From Cytophagales bacterium (lineage in GTDB: Bacteria; Bacteroidota; Bacteroidia; Cytophagales; MED-G16), in contig JAPYTU010000027.1 in NCBI GenBank assembly GCA_029940715.1, positions 1-19,300 on the forward strand: a DNA stretch of 19,300 nucleotides, written 5' to 3'. The notes beneath the pieces were generated by a model that had not been told where the DNA came from, did not search any database, and was given only the letters and a program-made list of their open reading frames with translations. Of the stretch, positions 1 through 7,511 are shown piece after piece; position 1 is the first letter of the stretch, and each line of letters opens with the position of its first letter. The translations under genes were made by a program, and so were the position numbers.

Positions 1-1215
1 TTTATGAATTTGAAATGAAAATTCTCTTGATCTAGACATAAATAGACCAAATAATTTTTTTTCAGGATCAATCCAAAAATGAGTATTATGATATCCTGAC
101 CAACCAAAAATTCCTTTTGAAGCACCAGTTCCATCAATTTCAGGGTTTTCTAGTACGGAGAAAGTAAAACCATAATAATGTCCTTTATAATCTGGAAAAG
201 CATATGGTTCATTTGGATCTGGATATCCATTAGAATATTTTTTTGTCATCAATTCAAAACTATTTTGAGAAATGATCTGTTTGTCATTATAAACTCCTTT
301 ATTTACTAACATCTCACAAAAATTAGAATAGTCTGAAAAAGTTGATACTAATCCTTCGCCACCAAAGTGAGCATGATTGTCTATATCGTAGGTTAATTCA
401 TCAAGAATTGTAGTAAATCCTTTTAAAATATCTGTTTGATTAAATGGATTTAATGGATTATCAGGAAATACATTTATAAATAGTGGCTGAAATTTTTCTC
501 TATCTTCTTTGGTTAAATAAAATTTGGTATTATTCATATCAAGATGATTGAATAAATTTTCTTTTAAAAAATTATAGAAACTTTGGTTTGATAAAACTTC
601 AATTAATCTACCTAAAATTGCTTGATTAATTCCGTATGTGTATTTGGTTCCAGGTTCAAATTCAAGAGGTTCTTTTGAAACATCCATTGAAAAATCGTTA
701 AGATTATCATAATTGTATGAACTAGTATATTTTCCAAAAGGAGATGGTGGACTTAAGAATCTGTTTTTACCATCAAAAGTATAATATTGATATCCTGATC
801 TATGAGTTAATAAATCAATAATTCTAATTTTATTCTTACATGGGTAAACCCCATCTTCACTTTTGCATTGAATATTTTTATATTCAGGTAAGTATTTTGT
901 GAGATTATCATCAAGTTTATACAATCCTCTATCTAATAAAATCATCATAGCAACAGTAGTTATTGGTTTAGACATAGACCAAATTGGAAAAATTGTTTCA
1001 TTAGTAATATCCTTATCACCTAATTTTCCAGAATTGACAACCTCTTTGTAAACTATATCACCATTTTTAAAAACCATTGCTATATTAGATCCTGTAACTT
1101 CATTTTCAATTAAAGTTTTTTGAAATTCTAATATTTTATTTTCATTTTCAACTTTATTTATATTATTACAACATATTGATAAAGTCAAAAATAGAATTAT
1201 TATAAAATTTTTCAT
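1..1215 (-). CDS. Serine hydrolase, beta-lactamase/class VIII esterase family (3' end outside window)
   Basis: Reading leftward from the ATG at 1215 the frame stays open to base 1, giving at least 405 residues with the C-terminus missing. The N-terminus is a short hydrophobic signal ending in a Cys pair (residues 15-16), possibly a lipoprotein signal, though Ile just before the Cys is atypical. The catalytic S-x-x-K motif is S80-M-S-K83, preceded by FPIW. A YGINQAILGRLIE stretch matches the Tyr motif region of the family. HFGGEGLVST and GWSGYHNTHFWID near the edge match the C-terminal half of PF00144 proteins. Members hydrolyse esters, amides or peptides in the periplasm; the substrate cannot be told. 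A canonical promoter lies 19 bases upstream of the start. It is transcribed away from prpB and is probably monocistronic as far as visible. Confidence 0.85.
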   Translation of the reverse strand, partial: MKNFIIILFLTLSICCNNINKVENENKILEFQKTLIENEVTGSNIAMVFKNGDIVYKEVVNSGKLGDKDITNETIFPIWSMSKPITTVAMMILLDRGLYKLDDNLTKYLPEYKNIQCKSEDGVYPCKNKIRIIDLLTHRSGYQYYTFDGKNRFLSPPSPFGKYTSSYNYDNLNDFSMDVSKEPLEFEPGTKYTYGINQAILGRLIEVLSNQSFYNFLKENLFNHLDMNNTKFYLTKEDREKFQPLFINVFPDNPLNPFNQTDILKGFTTILDELTYDIDNHAHFGGEGLVSTFSDYSNFCEMLVNKGVYNDKQIISQNSFELMTKKYSNGYPDPNEPYAFPDYKGHYYGFTFSVLENPEIDGTGASKGIFGWSGYHNTHFWIDPEKKLFGLFMSRSREFSFQIHK

Positions 1216-1234
1216 AAAATTTAAATTGGGTTGA

Positions 1235-1266
1235 CAAACCTACTACTATCTAAGAAAAATTCAAAA
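1235..1266 (-). promoter_or_regulatory. Bacteroidota-type promoter, repeat copy R1
   Basis: On the minus strand this reads TTTTG, 19 bases, then TAGGTTTG. This is a full match to the Bacteroidota primary sigma pattern TTG-N19-TAnnTTTG. It lies 19 bases before the ATG of the leftward serine hydrolase at 1215, giving a short leader. The spacer is also shared with R2, R3 and R4: against R4, 31 of 34 bases are identical over the whole element. It is therefore one member of a repeat family as well as a promoter. Confidence 0.8.
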
Positions 1267-1328
1267 GAGGAATTTATAATTATAAAAATATTAATGTAAA
1301 CTTTAAGGTATCTTTTTAAAAATTACTT

Positions 1329-1336
1329 TAAGTTTG
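1329..1336 (+). promoter_or_regulatory. Candidate -7 element for prpBCD
   Basis: TAAGTTTG fits TAnnTTTG and lies 29 bases before the prpB ATG. No TTG is present at the usual -33 distance. The 8-mer ACTTTAAG occurs at 1300-1307 and again at 1325-1332, overlapping the -7 element. The second copy begins 25 bases after the first, so a regulator could bind this direct repeat. Support is motif-only. Confidence 0.45.
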
Positions 1337-1365
1337 AAAAGATCAAGTATTAACTAAAAAATGTC

Positions 1366-2238
1366 ATGACTGGTAATTTATTTCGTGACCTAGTTAATGG
1401 TGGAGATAGTCCTTTATCAATTCTAGGTACTGTCAATGCCTACTCAGCTCTCTTAGCTAAGAAGAGTGGAGCAAAAGCTATATATCTTTCTGGTAGTGGG
1501 GTTTCCGCATCATCCTTAGGGCTACCTGATTTAGGATTTAATACTTTAGAAGATGTTTTAATAGATGTTAGAAGGATTACTAATATTTGTGATTTACCAT
1601 TACTAGTAGATATTGATACTGGCTTTGGCTCAATAAAATCAATACAGAAAACTATAAAATTAATAGAAAAATCTGGTGTTGCAGCAATTCATATTGAAGA
1701 TCAAGTTGACGAAAAGAGATGTGGTCATAGACCTAATAAAAAATTAGTATCAATTTCTAAGATGAAAGATAGAATCAAGGCTGCTGTAGATGCACGAGAA
1801 GATGAATCGTTTGTTATAATGGCAAGGTCTGATGCTTTAGCTGTAGAAAATGAAAAAATGCTTCACGAAAGGCTAGAGTCTTATATTGAAGCTGGAGCTG
1901 ATATGATTTTTCCTGAAGCTTTAACAAAATTAAGTCAATATAAATATATTTCTAATAATTTTTCTTCACCTCTATTAGCAAATATTACGGAATTTGGAAA
2001 GACTCCTCTTTTTACTAAAAATGAACTTAAAAATGTTGGCGTTTCAATGATATTATATCCACTTTCTGCATTTAGAGCTATGAGTAGTTCAGCAGAGAGA
2101 GTTTATTTTGAGATAATAAAAGAGGGATCACAAAAGAAAATTATAAATCAAATGCAGACAAGAAATGAACTTTACGATTATTTATCTTACTATGATTATG
2201 AGAATCAGATAGATAAAATAGTAAAGAATAAATATTGA
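1366..2238 (+). CDS. prpB: 2-methylisocitrate lyase
   Basis: This enzyme of the isocitrate lyase/PEP mutase superfamily splits 2-methylisocitrate into pyruvate and succinate, the last step of the methylcitrate cycle. The 290 residues match the usual PrpB length. The N-terminal VNAYSALLAKKSGAKAIYLSG block, the metal-binding Asp pair VDIDTGFG (D82, D84) and the catalytic loop KRCGHRPNK with C119 are all intact. The upstream ATG at 1361 meets a stop at once, so 1366 is the only sensible start. prpC follows after 2 bases and prpD after it, which supports PrpB over other superfamily members such as oxaloacetate decarboxylase or PEP mutase. Confidence 0.93.
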   Translation: MTGNLFRDLVNGGDSPLSILGTVNAYSALLAKKSGAKAIYLSGSGVSASSLGLPDLGFNTLEDVLIDVRRITNICDLPLLVDIDTGFGSIKSIQKTIKLIEKSGVAAIHIEDQVDEKRCGHRPNKKLVSISKMKDRIKAAVDAREDESFVIMARSDALAVENEKMLHERLESYIEAGADMIFPEALTKLSQYKYISNNFSSPLLANITEFGKTPLFTKNELKNVGVSMILYPLSAFRAMSSSAERVYFEIIKEGSQKKIINQMQTRNELYDYLSYYDYENQIDKIVKNKY

Positions 2239-2240
2239 TT

Positions 2241-3353
2241 ATGAAGAATAAAGGACTAAGAGGAGTTGATGCAGGTGAAACCTCTATATGTACGGTAGGT
2301 GAAAAGAGTGATAGTTTACATTACAGAGGCTATGATGTTGTAGATTTAAGTGAAAATTGTAGCTTTGAAGAGGTAGCTTATCTATTGCTTTATAAGAAAC
2401 TCCCTAATAAAGATGAATTAAGAAAATTCAAGAGTAGACTTAAGAGTAAAAGGTATATTCCTGAACAACTAAAAGAAGTTCTTGAAAGAATCCCTAAATC
2501 TAATAATCCTATGGATGTTTTAAGAACGGCTTGTTCATTCCTTGGAAATCTTGAATCTGAAAAAAATTTTGATAATCAATTCGATTGTTCAGAAAGGTTG
2601 TTAGCAATATTTCCGTCTGTATTAAATTACTGGTATCATTTTTCTCATTCAGGAGTAAGAGTATCAATAGAGAATTCTTCAGATTCAATTGCTGGGCATT
2701 TTTTAAGTATTCTTTATGGAAGAGAGCCAAATGAGACGGAAGAGAAAGTGATGAATATTTCATTGATTCTCTATGCTGAACATGAGTTCAATGCTTCTAC
2801 ATTTGCAGCTCGAGTATGTGCCGCAACATTGTCGGATATTTATTCATGTATAACTGGAGCAATAGGAACTCTTCGAGGACCACTTCATGGTGGAGCTAAT
2901 GAGAAGGCAATGGAATTAATATCCAAGTTTGATGACGTTGAGTCTGCATCAAAAGCTGTTTATAAAATGTTAGAAAATAAGGAATTGATTATGGGATTTG
3001 GTCATGCGGTTTATAAAACGCAAGATCCAAGAAATGAAATTATTAAAAAATGGTCAAGAACTCTTTCAGAGGGTAAGTCAAATTCTAAATTATATTTTAT
3101 CTCATGTGAAATTGAGAAAATTATGAAAGAGGAAAAAAATCTTTTTGCTAATGCAGATTTTTTTCATGCTTCTGCTTATCATTTTATGAGTATACCAACA
3201 AAATTATTTACTCCTATTTTCGTATGCTCGAGGATATCAGGTTGGACTGCTCATATAATAGAACAGAGATTAGACAATAAACTAATCAGACCAGGAGCAA
3301 AGTATATTGGTAAAGATCCTATGTCATTTATACCACTAAATGAACGTAGTTAA
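2241..3353 (+). CDS. prpC: 2-methylcitrate synthase (citrate synthase family)
   Basis: It condenses propionyl-CoA with oxaloacetate to 2-methylcitrate. I choose the ATG at 2241 (370 residues), two bases after the prpB stop. A TTG at 2235 in the same frame would overlap prpB and add only two residues. Citrate-synthase landmarks are intact: AEHEFNASTFAARV, GPLHGGANE with H216, GFGHAVYKTQDPR with H255, and NADFFHASAYHFM with D306. The C-terminal SGWTAHIIEQRLDNKLIRPG is characteristic of PrpC rather than the hexameric GltA type. Its place between prpB and prpD supports this. Like other family members it may keep some citrate synthase activity. Confidence 0.92.
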   Translation: MKNKGLRGVDAGETSICTVGEKSDSLHYRGYDVVDLSENCSFEEVAYLLLYKKLPNKDELRKFKSRLKSKRYIPEQLKEVLERIPKSNNPMDVLRTACSFLGNLESEKNFDNQFDCSERLLAIFPSVLNYWYHFSHSGVRVSIENSSDSIAGHFLSILYGREPNETEEKVMNISLILYAEHEFNASTFAARVCAATLSDIYSCITGAIGTLRGPLHGGANEKAMELISKFDDVESASKAVYKMLENKELIMGFGHAVYKTQDPRNEIIKKWSRTLSEGKSNSKLYFISCEIEKIMKEEKNLFANADFFHASAYHFMSIPTKLFTPIFVCSRISGWTAHIIEQRLDNKLIRPGAKYIGKDPMSFIPLNERS

Positions 3354-3355
3354 TT

Positions 3356-4804
3356 ATGAGAAATAAAGCATCAAAAAATCTAAAGACGGAATTTGATAAA
3401 GAGATTAAGGATATTGCTGATTACATTGTAAACTATTCTGTAGATAGTGAACTTGCTATTGAAACTTCTTACTATGTTTTACTTGATAGTATTGCTTGTG
3501 GTCTTTTAGCTCTTAAAAATGATTCTTGTAAAAAATTATTAGGACCTACTTTTAATTCTAAAAATATTTCTAATGGAGCAAGAGTATTTGGAACAAATTA
3601 TAGTTTAGATCCTATACAAGCTGCATGGAATACAGGGTGTATAATAAGGTGGCTTGATTTCAATGATACATGGCTTGCAGCTGAGTGGGGACATCCTTCA
3701 GATAATCTTGGATCAATTTTACCTTTAGCTGATTATGTAAGTCAACAGAATGTGTTAAGAGGTAAAGAACCTATTAAAGTTTTAGATTTATATAATTTTA
3801 TCATTAAATCTTATGAAATTCAAGGCGTTCTAGCACTGGAAAATAGTTTTAATAAAGTTGGATTAGATCATGTTCTTCTTGTAAGAATATCATCAACAGC
3901 TCTTTCCACATATATTTTAGGTGGAGATTATGATCAGATTTGTGACGCAGTCTCTCATGCATGGATAGATGGAAGTAGCTTAAGAACATATAGACACTCT
4001 CCAAATACTGGAAGTAGAAAATCATGGGCTGCTGGTGATGCTGCATCTAGAGCTATTAAGCTTTCATGGCTTACATTAAGGGGAGAAGAGGGGTATCCAA
4101 GTGCTATCTCAGCTCCAAAATGGGGATTTAGTGATGTAAGCTTTGGAGGAAATTCACTAATCAGAAAACAACCCTATCAAACTTACGTTATGGAAAATAT
4201 TTTATTCAAAATTTCTTTTCCAGCAGAATTTCATGCACAGACAGCAATAGAGGGAGCTATTACTTTACATGATGATTATAAGGATAGATTAGATGAGATA
4301 AAAACCATAGAGGTAGAAACTCAAGAATCTGCTATTAGAATAATATCTAAAATTGGACCACTCTATAATTATGCAGATAGAGATCATTGTCTTCAATATA
4401 TGATAGCCATAGGCTTGATTTATGGTGAACTAAAAGCAGAACATTATAGTGATGAAATAGCATTAAATCCTATAATAGATAAGCTTAGAGAAAAAATGGT
4501 TATTCATGAAAATTTACAATTTTCTAGGGATTATCTTGATCCAAAAAAAAGATCAATATCAAATAGTATTAAAATTTATTTTAAGGATGGTACACATTCA
4601 AAAAAAATAACTGTAGAGTATCCTATAGGCCATAAGAAGAGAAGAGAAGAGGGGATACCTTTTTTATTAAAAAAGTTTAAGAATTCAGTTAATAATTATT
4701 ATTCTAAAGATCAATCAAAGAATATTTTAAAACATTTGTTGGATAATGAATCAATAATAAATATGTCTGTGCAAGAATTTATGGACTTATTAGTTATTAA
4801 ATAA
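3356..4804 (+). CDS. prpD: 2-methylcitrate dehydratase, MmgE/PrpD family
   Basis: It dehydrates 2-methylcitrate to 2-methyl-cis-aconitate in the cytosol; an aconitase encoded elsewhere would rehydrate it. The 482 residues equal the usual PrpD length. The family block from GTNYSLDPIQAAWNTGCIIR through WLDFNDTWLAAEWGHPSDN to the GSILPLADY motif is complete. SFPAEFHAQTAIEGA further on matches the second conserved His region. The gene starts 2 bases after prpC, so the three genes form one transcription unit. No prpE, prpF, acnD or regulator gene is adjacent. The 3' end overlaps a small leftward ORF by 8 bases and no terminator hairpin is apparent. Confidence 0.93.
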   Translation: MRNKASKNLKTEFDKEIKDIADYIVNYSVDSELAIETSYYVLLDSIACGLLALKNDSCKKLLGPTFNSKNISNGARVFGTNYSLDPIQAAWNTGCIIRWLDFNDTWLAAEWGHPSDNLGSILPLADYVSQQNVLRGKEPIKVLDLYNFIIKSYEIQGVLALENSFNKVGLDHVLLVRISSTALSTYILGGDYDQICDAVSHAWIDGSSLRTYRHSPNTGSRKSWAAGDAASRAIKLSWLTLRGEEGYPSAISAPKWGFSDVSFGGNSLIRKQPYQTYVMENILFKISFPAEFHAQTAIEGAITLHDDYKDRLDEIKTIEVETQESAIRIISKIGPLYNYADRDHCLQYMIAIGLIYGELKAEHYSDEIALNPIIDKLREKMVIHENLQFSRDYLDPKKRSISNSIKIYFKDGTHSKKITVEYPIGHKKRREEGIPFLLKKFKNSVNNYYSKDQSKNILKHLLDNESIINMSVQEFMDLLVIK

Positions 4805-4922
4805 AATCCTTAATTATATCAGTTCTAGTATTAATATATACTGATTTATTGTAACCGAATCTATCTCCATGTTGTTTTCTGGATCCTTTTATAAACTTTG
4901 TAGTGTTTAGTGTTTTGGTCAT
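4797..4922 (-). CDS. Small DUF723-like ORF, 41 residues, possibly a remnant
   Basis: The leftward ATG at 4922 opens 41 codons ending at 4797; an in-frame TAG lies two codons upstream of the ATG. The core FIKGSRKQHGDRFGYNKSVY, followed by INTRTDII, resembles the short repeat known as DUF723 (pattern F-I-x7-HGD-x-[FY]-x-Y-x3-x-Y-[IV]-N). That repeat is found in phage and endonuclease-type proteins of marine bacteria and algal viruses. The Cys/His segment that normally follows is missing, so this is probably a truncated unit left by a mobile or viral gene. It could instead be a genuine small protein: promoter copy R2 lies directly upstream. The similarity is recalled from memory, not searched. 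Confidence 0.5.
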   Translation of the reverse strand: MTKTLNTTKFIKGSRKQHGDRFGYNKSVYINTRTDIIKDFI

Positions 4923-4926
4923 AACC

Positions 4927-4958
4927 TAAACCGACAACTATCCAAGAAAAATTCAAAA
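4927..4958 (-). promoter_or_regulatory. Degenerate Bacteroidota promoter, repeat copy R2
   Basis: On the minus strand it reads TTTTG, 19 bases, then TCGGTTTA. The -33 part is intact, and the -7 part has two mismatches to TAnnTTTG. The spacer next to the -33 part matches R1 in 11 of 14 bases, so it is homologous to the other copies. It ends four bases before the ATG of the 41-codon ORF, which would give a leaderless or nearly leaderless message if active. To the right it continues into a tRNA-Asp remnant. Confidence 0.5.
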
Positions 4959-4994
4959 GGGTGAAAAAAAGTGTCGGGATGGACGGGGCTCGAA
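4947..4994 (-). repeat. Direct repeat of tRNA-Asp trailer plus 3' end (distal copy)
   Basis: This 48-base stretch matches 8442-8489 at 43 of 48 positions without gaps and in the same orientation. It covers the -33 part of the repeat, the A7 run (T7 on the tRNA strand), the discriminator, the acceptor 3' strand and part of the T-arm of tRNA-Asp. The two copies lie about 3.5 kb apart and bracket the DUF5916 gene and the esterase gene. Direct repeats of a tRNA 3' end are the usual footprint of site-specific integration, but duplication of the tRNA locus would also produce them. Confidence 0.75.
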
Positions 4995-5022
4995 TATACT
5001 CCTCACACTAATTCTAATCAAC
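4975..5022 (-). pseudogene. Decayed tRNA-Asp copy
   Basis: On the minus strand the right-hand strand of the acceptor stem and the discriminator are exact (CCATCCCG), and the T-arm is close to that of the intact tRNA-Asp at 8470-8543. Beyond 4994 similarity is patchy: only CTCCT and an ATTCTAA-like piece from the D-arm region (5011-5017) can be aligned, with large deletions between. The anticodon arm is gone, so no functional tRNA can form. It is either a decayed duplicate tRNA gene or an attachment-site half whose further matches are chance. Confidence 0.6.
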
Positions 5023-5032
5023 GATTTTTAAT

Positions 5033-7243
5033 TTAGAGTCTATGGGTATAGGTAATTTTTGTTATTCCTATATTTGAAGTGGTTTTAAATTTTCCTTCTT
5101 GATCAATCCAATTATGATTATAAACAAAATAAATATCTGAACCTGGTACAATAGTATATCTAAATCTGTTATTCATTCCTAATTTTTCACTAACATCATC
5201 ATATTGAATGTTTGAAGAAAATGATATAAAAGGTGAAAAATCAAAATCACCTAAAAATCGAAACAGATTTGTTTTAAAATCACCTTCATTTAATTTAACA
5301 TTTGAATGAATATATCCTATGCTTAGATTAATTCCAGAAAAAGGTCTTATGGTTAACATATTTTGGAAATCAGTACGATTTCCAGACCAAAATCCTCCAG
5401 TATTTATTTCAATTTCATATACTAATTTTCTATGATTAGCAGTTTCAAATTCAATTTTATGTGACCAATTTTGATATTTTCCTATTGGAATAATAATAGA
5501 ATTGTCACCAAGAATATTAAAATTAAAGTCAAGATTTTCAAAATTTCTAATAAACTGATATGATACTTCATCTCCACTTTCAAAACGAATTGATAATGGA
5601 GTAAACCTTATATTTTGAGTCATTTTTTCCCAATTAAGACTCATAAGGTTTTCAAAACTAAATTCCCAAGTAAGCTCTCTAATAATATCACTGTTTTCTA
5701 TGAGAGGTGAAAAATTTATTCTTGGTTCTACTCTTCTAAATGAATTTCTTTGAACAAAACCAATTGCAGGATCGTAAGAATTTCCAAATTCTCTATAAGA
5801 TACGCTTCCAGACCATGGTTTATTAGGAAAATTAAATCGAAGTCCACGAGTAGATCGATCCCAAGTTTTTGTTATTATATCATTTGGATTAGGGGAGTTG
5901 TGTAATATTGCAAATGCTTGAAACTGTAAATTTTTATTAGACAGAAAAGAAGATGTATTTAATGTTAAATCTATACCTAAAGTATTTCTATCTTGAATTG
6001 GTTCAGTGAGTTTTTCAGTGTCTTTAGAGTGTCTTCTAGTATATAATATTCCAATACTACTTTCTTTTAAAAAATTTTTTTTTAATCTAAGTAAAGAAAA
6101 ATCTTCACTATTTGTTATATCTGTTTTTTTTGTTTTGACTTGTTGGGCTACTATTTCTAATTTTCCTATTTTACCAATTATTTTTCCACCATATAAGACG
6201 GCAATCCTATTGCCAGATTGAAGGCCTATTTTTCTTGAAAAGTAAGGATATACACCACTTCTTGGTGCAAATTGGTAAATATTTGCTCCTTCTAAGAAGA
6301 AATCTCTTTTTTCAGGAAATCTAATTGGAAATCTGGTGAGATTAATTTGTCTATTATCTACTTCTGTTTCTGCAAAGTCGGTATTAATAGTAATAGAAGC
6401 TTTTAAACCTGGATTAATATTATAATTGATATCAACTCCACCATTTAAATTTGTGTTTTTATTATATCCTTCTCCAACATCTTTTTCTATTTTGGAATTT
6501 TCTATTTTACCATACCCAATAATTTCTAAACCTAGTCCTTGAGAAATATTTTTTAGACCTTCTAATCTTCCTGCGTTTTGAGGCCTAAAGAGTCCTTGAT
6601 TTCTTTTGTGACCTGTCCATAATATTTCTTCATTTTTCCTTCTAACAGTTCTTTGAAAATTAATTCCCCAAGTACTAATTTTAGAATCAAAATTTAGTGT
6701 GTGAAAAGGAATACGAATTTCTGTAGACCAACCGAAATCTCCAATAAAAGTCCAAGGTCTCCAAATTCCATCCCAATTTTTATTTAAACTTAAACCCTGT
6801 CCAATTGATAACAAGCCATCTCCCATAAGTCCTTTGGGATTTATTTCAAAAAAATATGCATTTCTACCATCAAGGTAAGTATCAAGAATCCACATAAATC
6901 TATCATCAGTATTGAGAGGAGAATCTTTTTTCATTTTAAAAGATTTAATTCCTTTAGGATCAGAATCATACAAGATAGCCCCTATATAAAGATAGTTTTC
7001 GTCATATGCTATTTTGATTAAAGTATTTTCTGTAGGTTTATTTCCTTCAACTGGTTCTTGCATCAAAAACCTATCAATTCCTTTTATATTATTCCAGAAT
7101 AATTCATCTAGCTTCCCATCAAGAATTATTTCCTCTCTATTGATTTTATATGCTTTGATAGATTTTGTACTATCATTTTGGGATTGGCTTTGTAGATTAA
7201 ATGAAAATACTATCAGTGTTAAAACAGAGAAAAAGTTTTTCAT
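5033..7243 (-). CDS. DUF5916 outer-membrane-type protein with N-terminal CBM9-like domain
   Basis: The 736-residue product starts with a signal peptide (residues 1-20, ending around NLQSQSQ). Next is a carbohydrate-binding family 9-like beta-sandwich, roughly residues 40-220, with the typical LDGKLDELFW opening, AYDENYLYIGAILYD, and DTYLDGRNAYFFEINPKG. The remainder is the DUF5916 region, including NLTRFPIRFPEKRDFFLEGA and many alternating amphipathic strands suggesting an outer-membrane beta-barrel. It ends in an aromatic-rich strand, as barrel proteins do. Such proteins are widespread in Bacteroidota; their function is not established, and nutrient uptake or protein processing is only surmise. 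The ATG at 7243 sits four bases after promoter copy R3. No partner gene is attached, so it is likely monocistronic. Confidence 0.85.
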   Translation of the reverse strand: MKNFFSVLTLIVFSFNLQSQSQNDSTKSIKAYKINREEIILDGKLDELFWNNIKGIDRFLMQEPVEGNKPTENTLIKIAYDENYLYIGAILYDSDPKGIKSFKMKKDSPLNTDDRFMWILDTYLDGRNAYFFEINPKGLMGDGLLSIGQGLSLNKNWDGIWRPWTFIGDFGWSTEIRIPFHTLNFDSKISTWGINFQRTVRRKNEEILWTGHKRNQGLFRPQNAGRLEGLKNISQGLGLEIIGYGKIENSKIEKDVGEGYNKNTNLNGGVDINYNINPGLKASITINTDFAETEVDNRQINLTRFPIRFPEKRDFFLEGANIYQFAPRSGVYPYFSRKIGLQSGNRIAVLYGGKIIGKIGKLEIVAQQVKTKKTDITNSEDFSLLRLKKNFLKESSIGILYTRRHSKDTEKLTEPIQDRNTLGIDLTLNTSSFLSNKNLQFQAFAILHNSPNPNDIITKTWDRSTRGLRFNFPNKPWSGSVSYREFGNSYDPAIGFVQRNSFRRVEPRINFSPLIENSDIIRELTWEFSFENLMSLNWEKMTQNIRFTPLSIRFESGDEVSYQFIRNFENLDFNFNILGDNSIIIPIGKYQNWSHKIEFETANHRKLVYEIEINTGGFWSGNRTDFQNMLTIRPFSGINLSIGYIHSNVKLNEGDFKTNLFRFLGDFDFSPFISFSSNIQYDDVSEKLGMNNRFRYTIVPGSDIYFVYNHNWIDQEGKFKTTSNIGITKITYTHRL

Positions 7244-7247
7244 TATT

Positions 7248-7279
7248 CTAATCTACTATTATTAAATAAAAATTCAAAA
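7248..7279 (-). promoter_or_regulatory. Bacteroidota-type promoter, repeat copy R3
   Basis: The minus strand reads TTTTG, 19 bases, then TAGATTAG, one mismatch from TAnnTTTG. It ends four bases before the ATG of the DUF5916 gene, so that message would have almost no leader. The 14 spacer bases next to the -33 part match R1 in 10 positions. A GGGG-rich stretch at 7285-7300 to its right sits where R2 and R4 carry tRNA-Asp sequence, but the match there is too weak to call. Confidence 0.6.
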
Positions 7280-7400
7280 GGAGAGTGGGGTTATCGGGGC
7301 CTTATTGTTGAGCATTTTTTGTCTTAAATTAGAACTAGTTTTTTTAACTTAAAGCACTAACCTTAAATAATTATAAAAATGTTTATTTATATTCGGCTTA

Positions 7401-7428
7401 TTGAGAATAATCTCAACTAAGTGAGAGT
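7401..7428 (+). other. Pair of mutually exclusive hairpins upstream of the esterase gene
   Basis: TTGAGA-ATAA-TCTCAA (7401-7416) is a perfect 6-bp stem. The same TCTCA can instead pair with TGAGA at about 7422-7426 across ACTAAG. The overlap lies about 85 bases before the esterase start, in a gap with no other gene. Two alternative stems can act as an attenuation or protein-binding switch, but both are short and AT-rich, so they may be chance. The rest of 7300-7511 shows nothing else I can name. Confidence 0.25.
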
Positions 7429-7511
7429 CAGATATATTGGTGTATTTTACTTAGAGCATTCTTAATATAAATACACTTTGAATTTTGCTTTGATGTTTTT
7501 AGCTTGTTGTT

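Noticed and set aside
2235..2240. TTG start for prpC overlapping prpB
   Set aside because: The ATG at 2241 is two codons later, does not overlap prpB, and gives the expected N-terminus (KNKGLRGVDAGE).
7281..7310. GGGG-rich stretch beside R3 as a third tRNA-Asp 3' remnant
   Set aside because: Only short G runs align with the tRNA acceptor and T-arm. The match is too weak to separate from chance, so it is mentioned only as a possibility.
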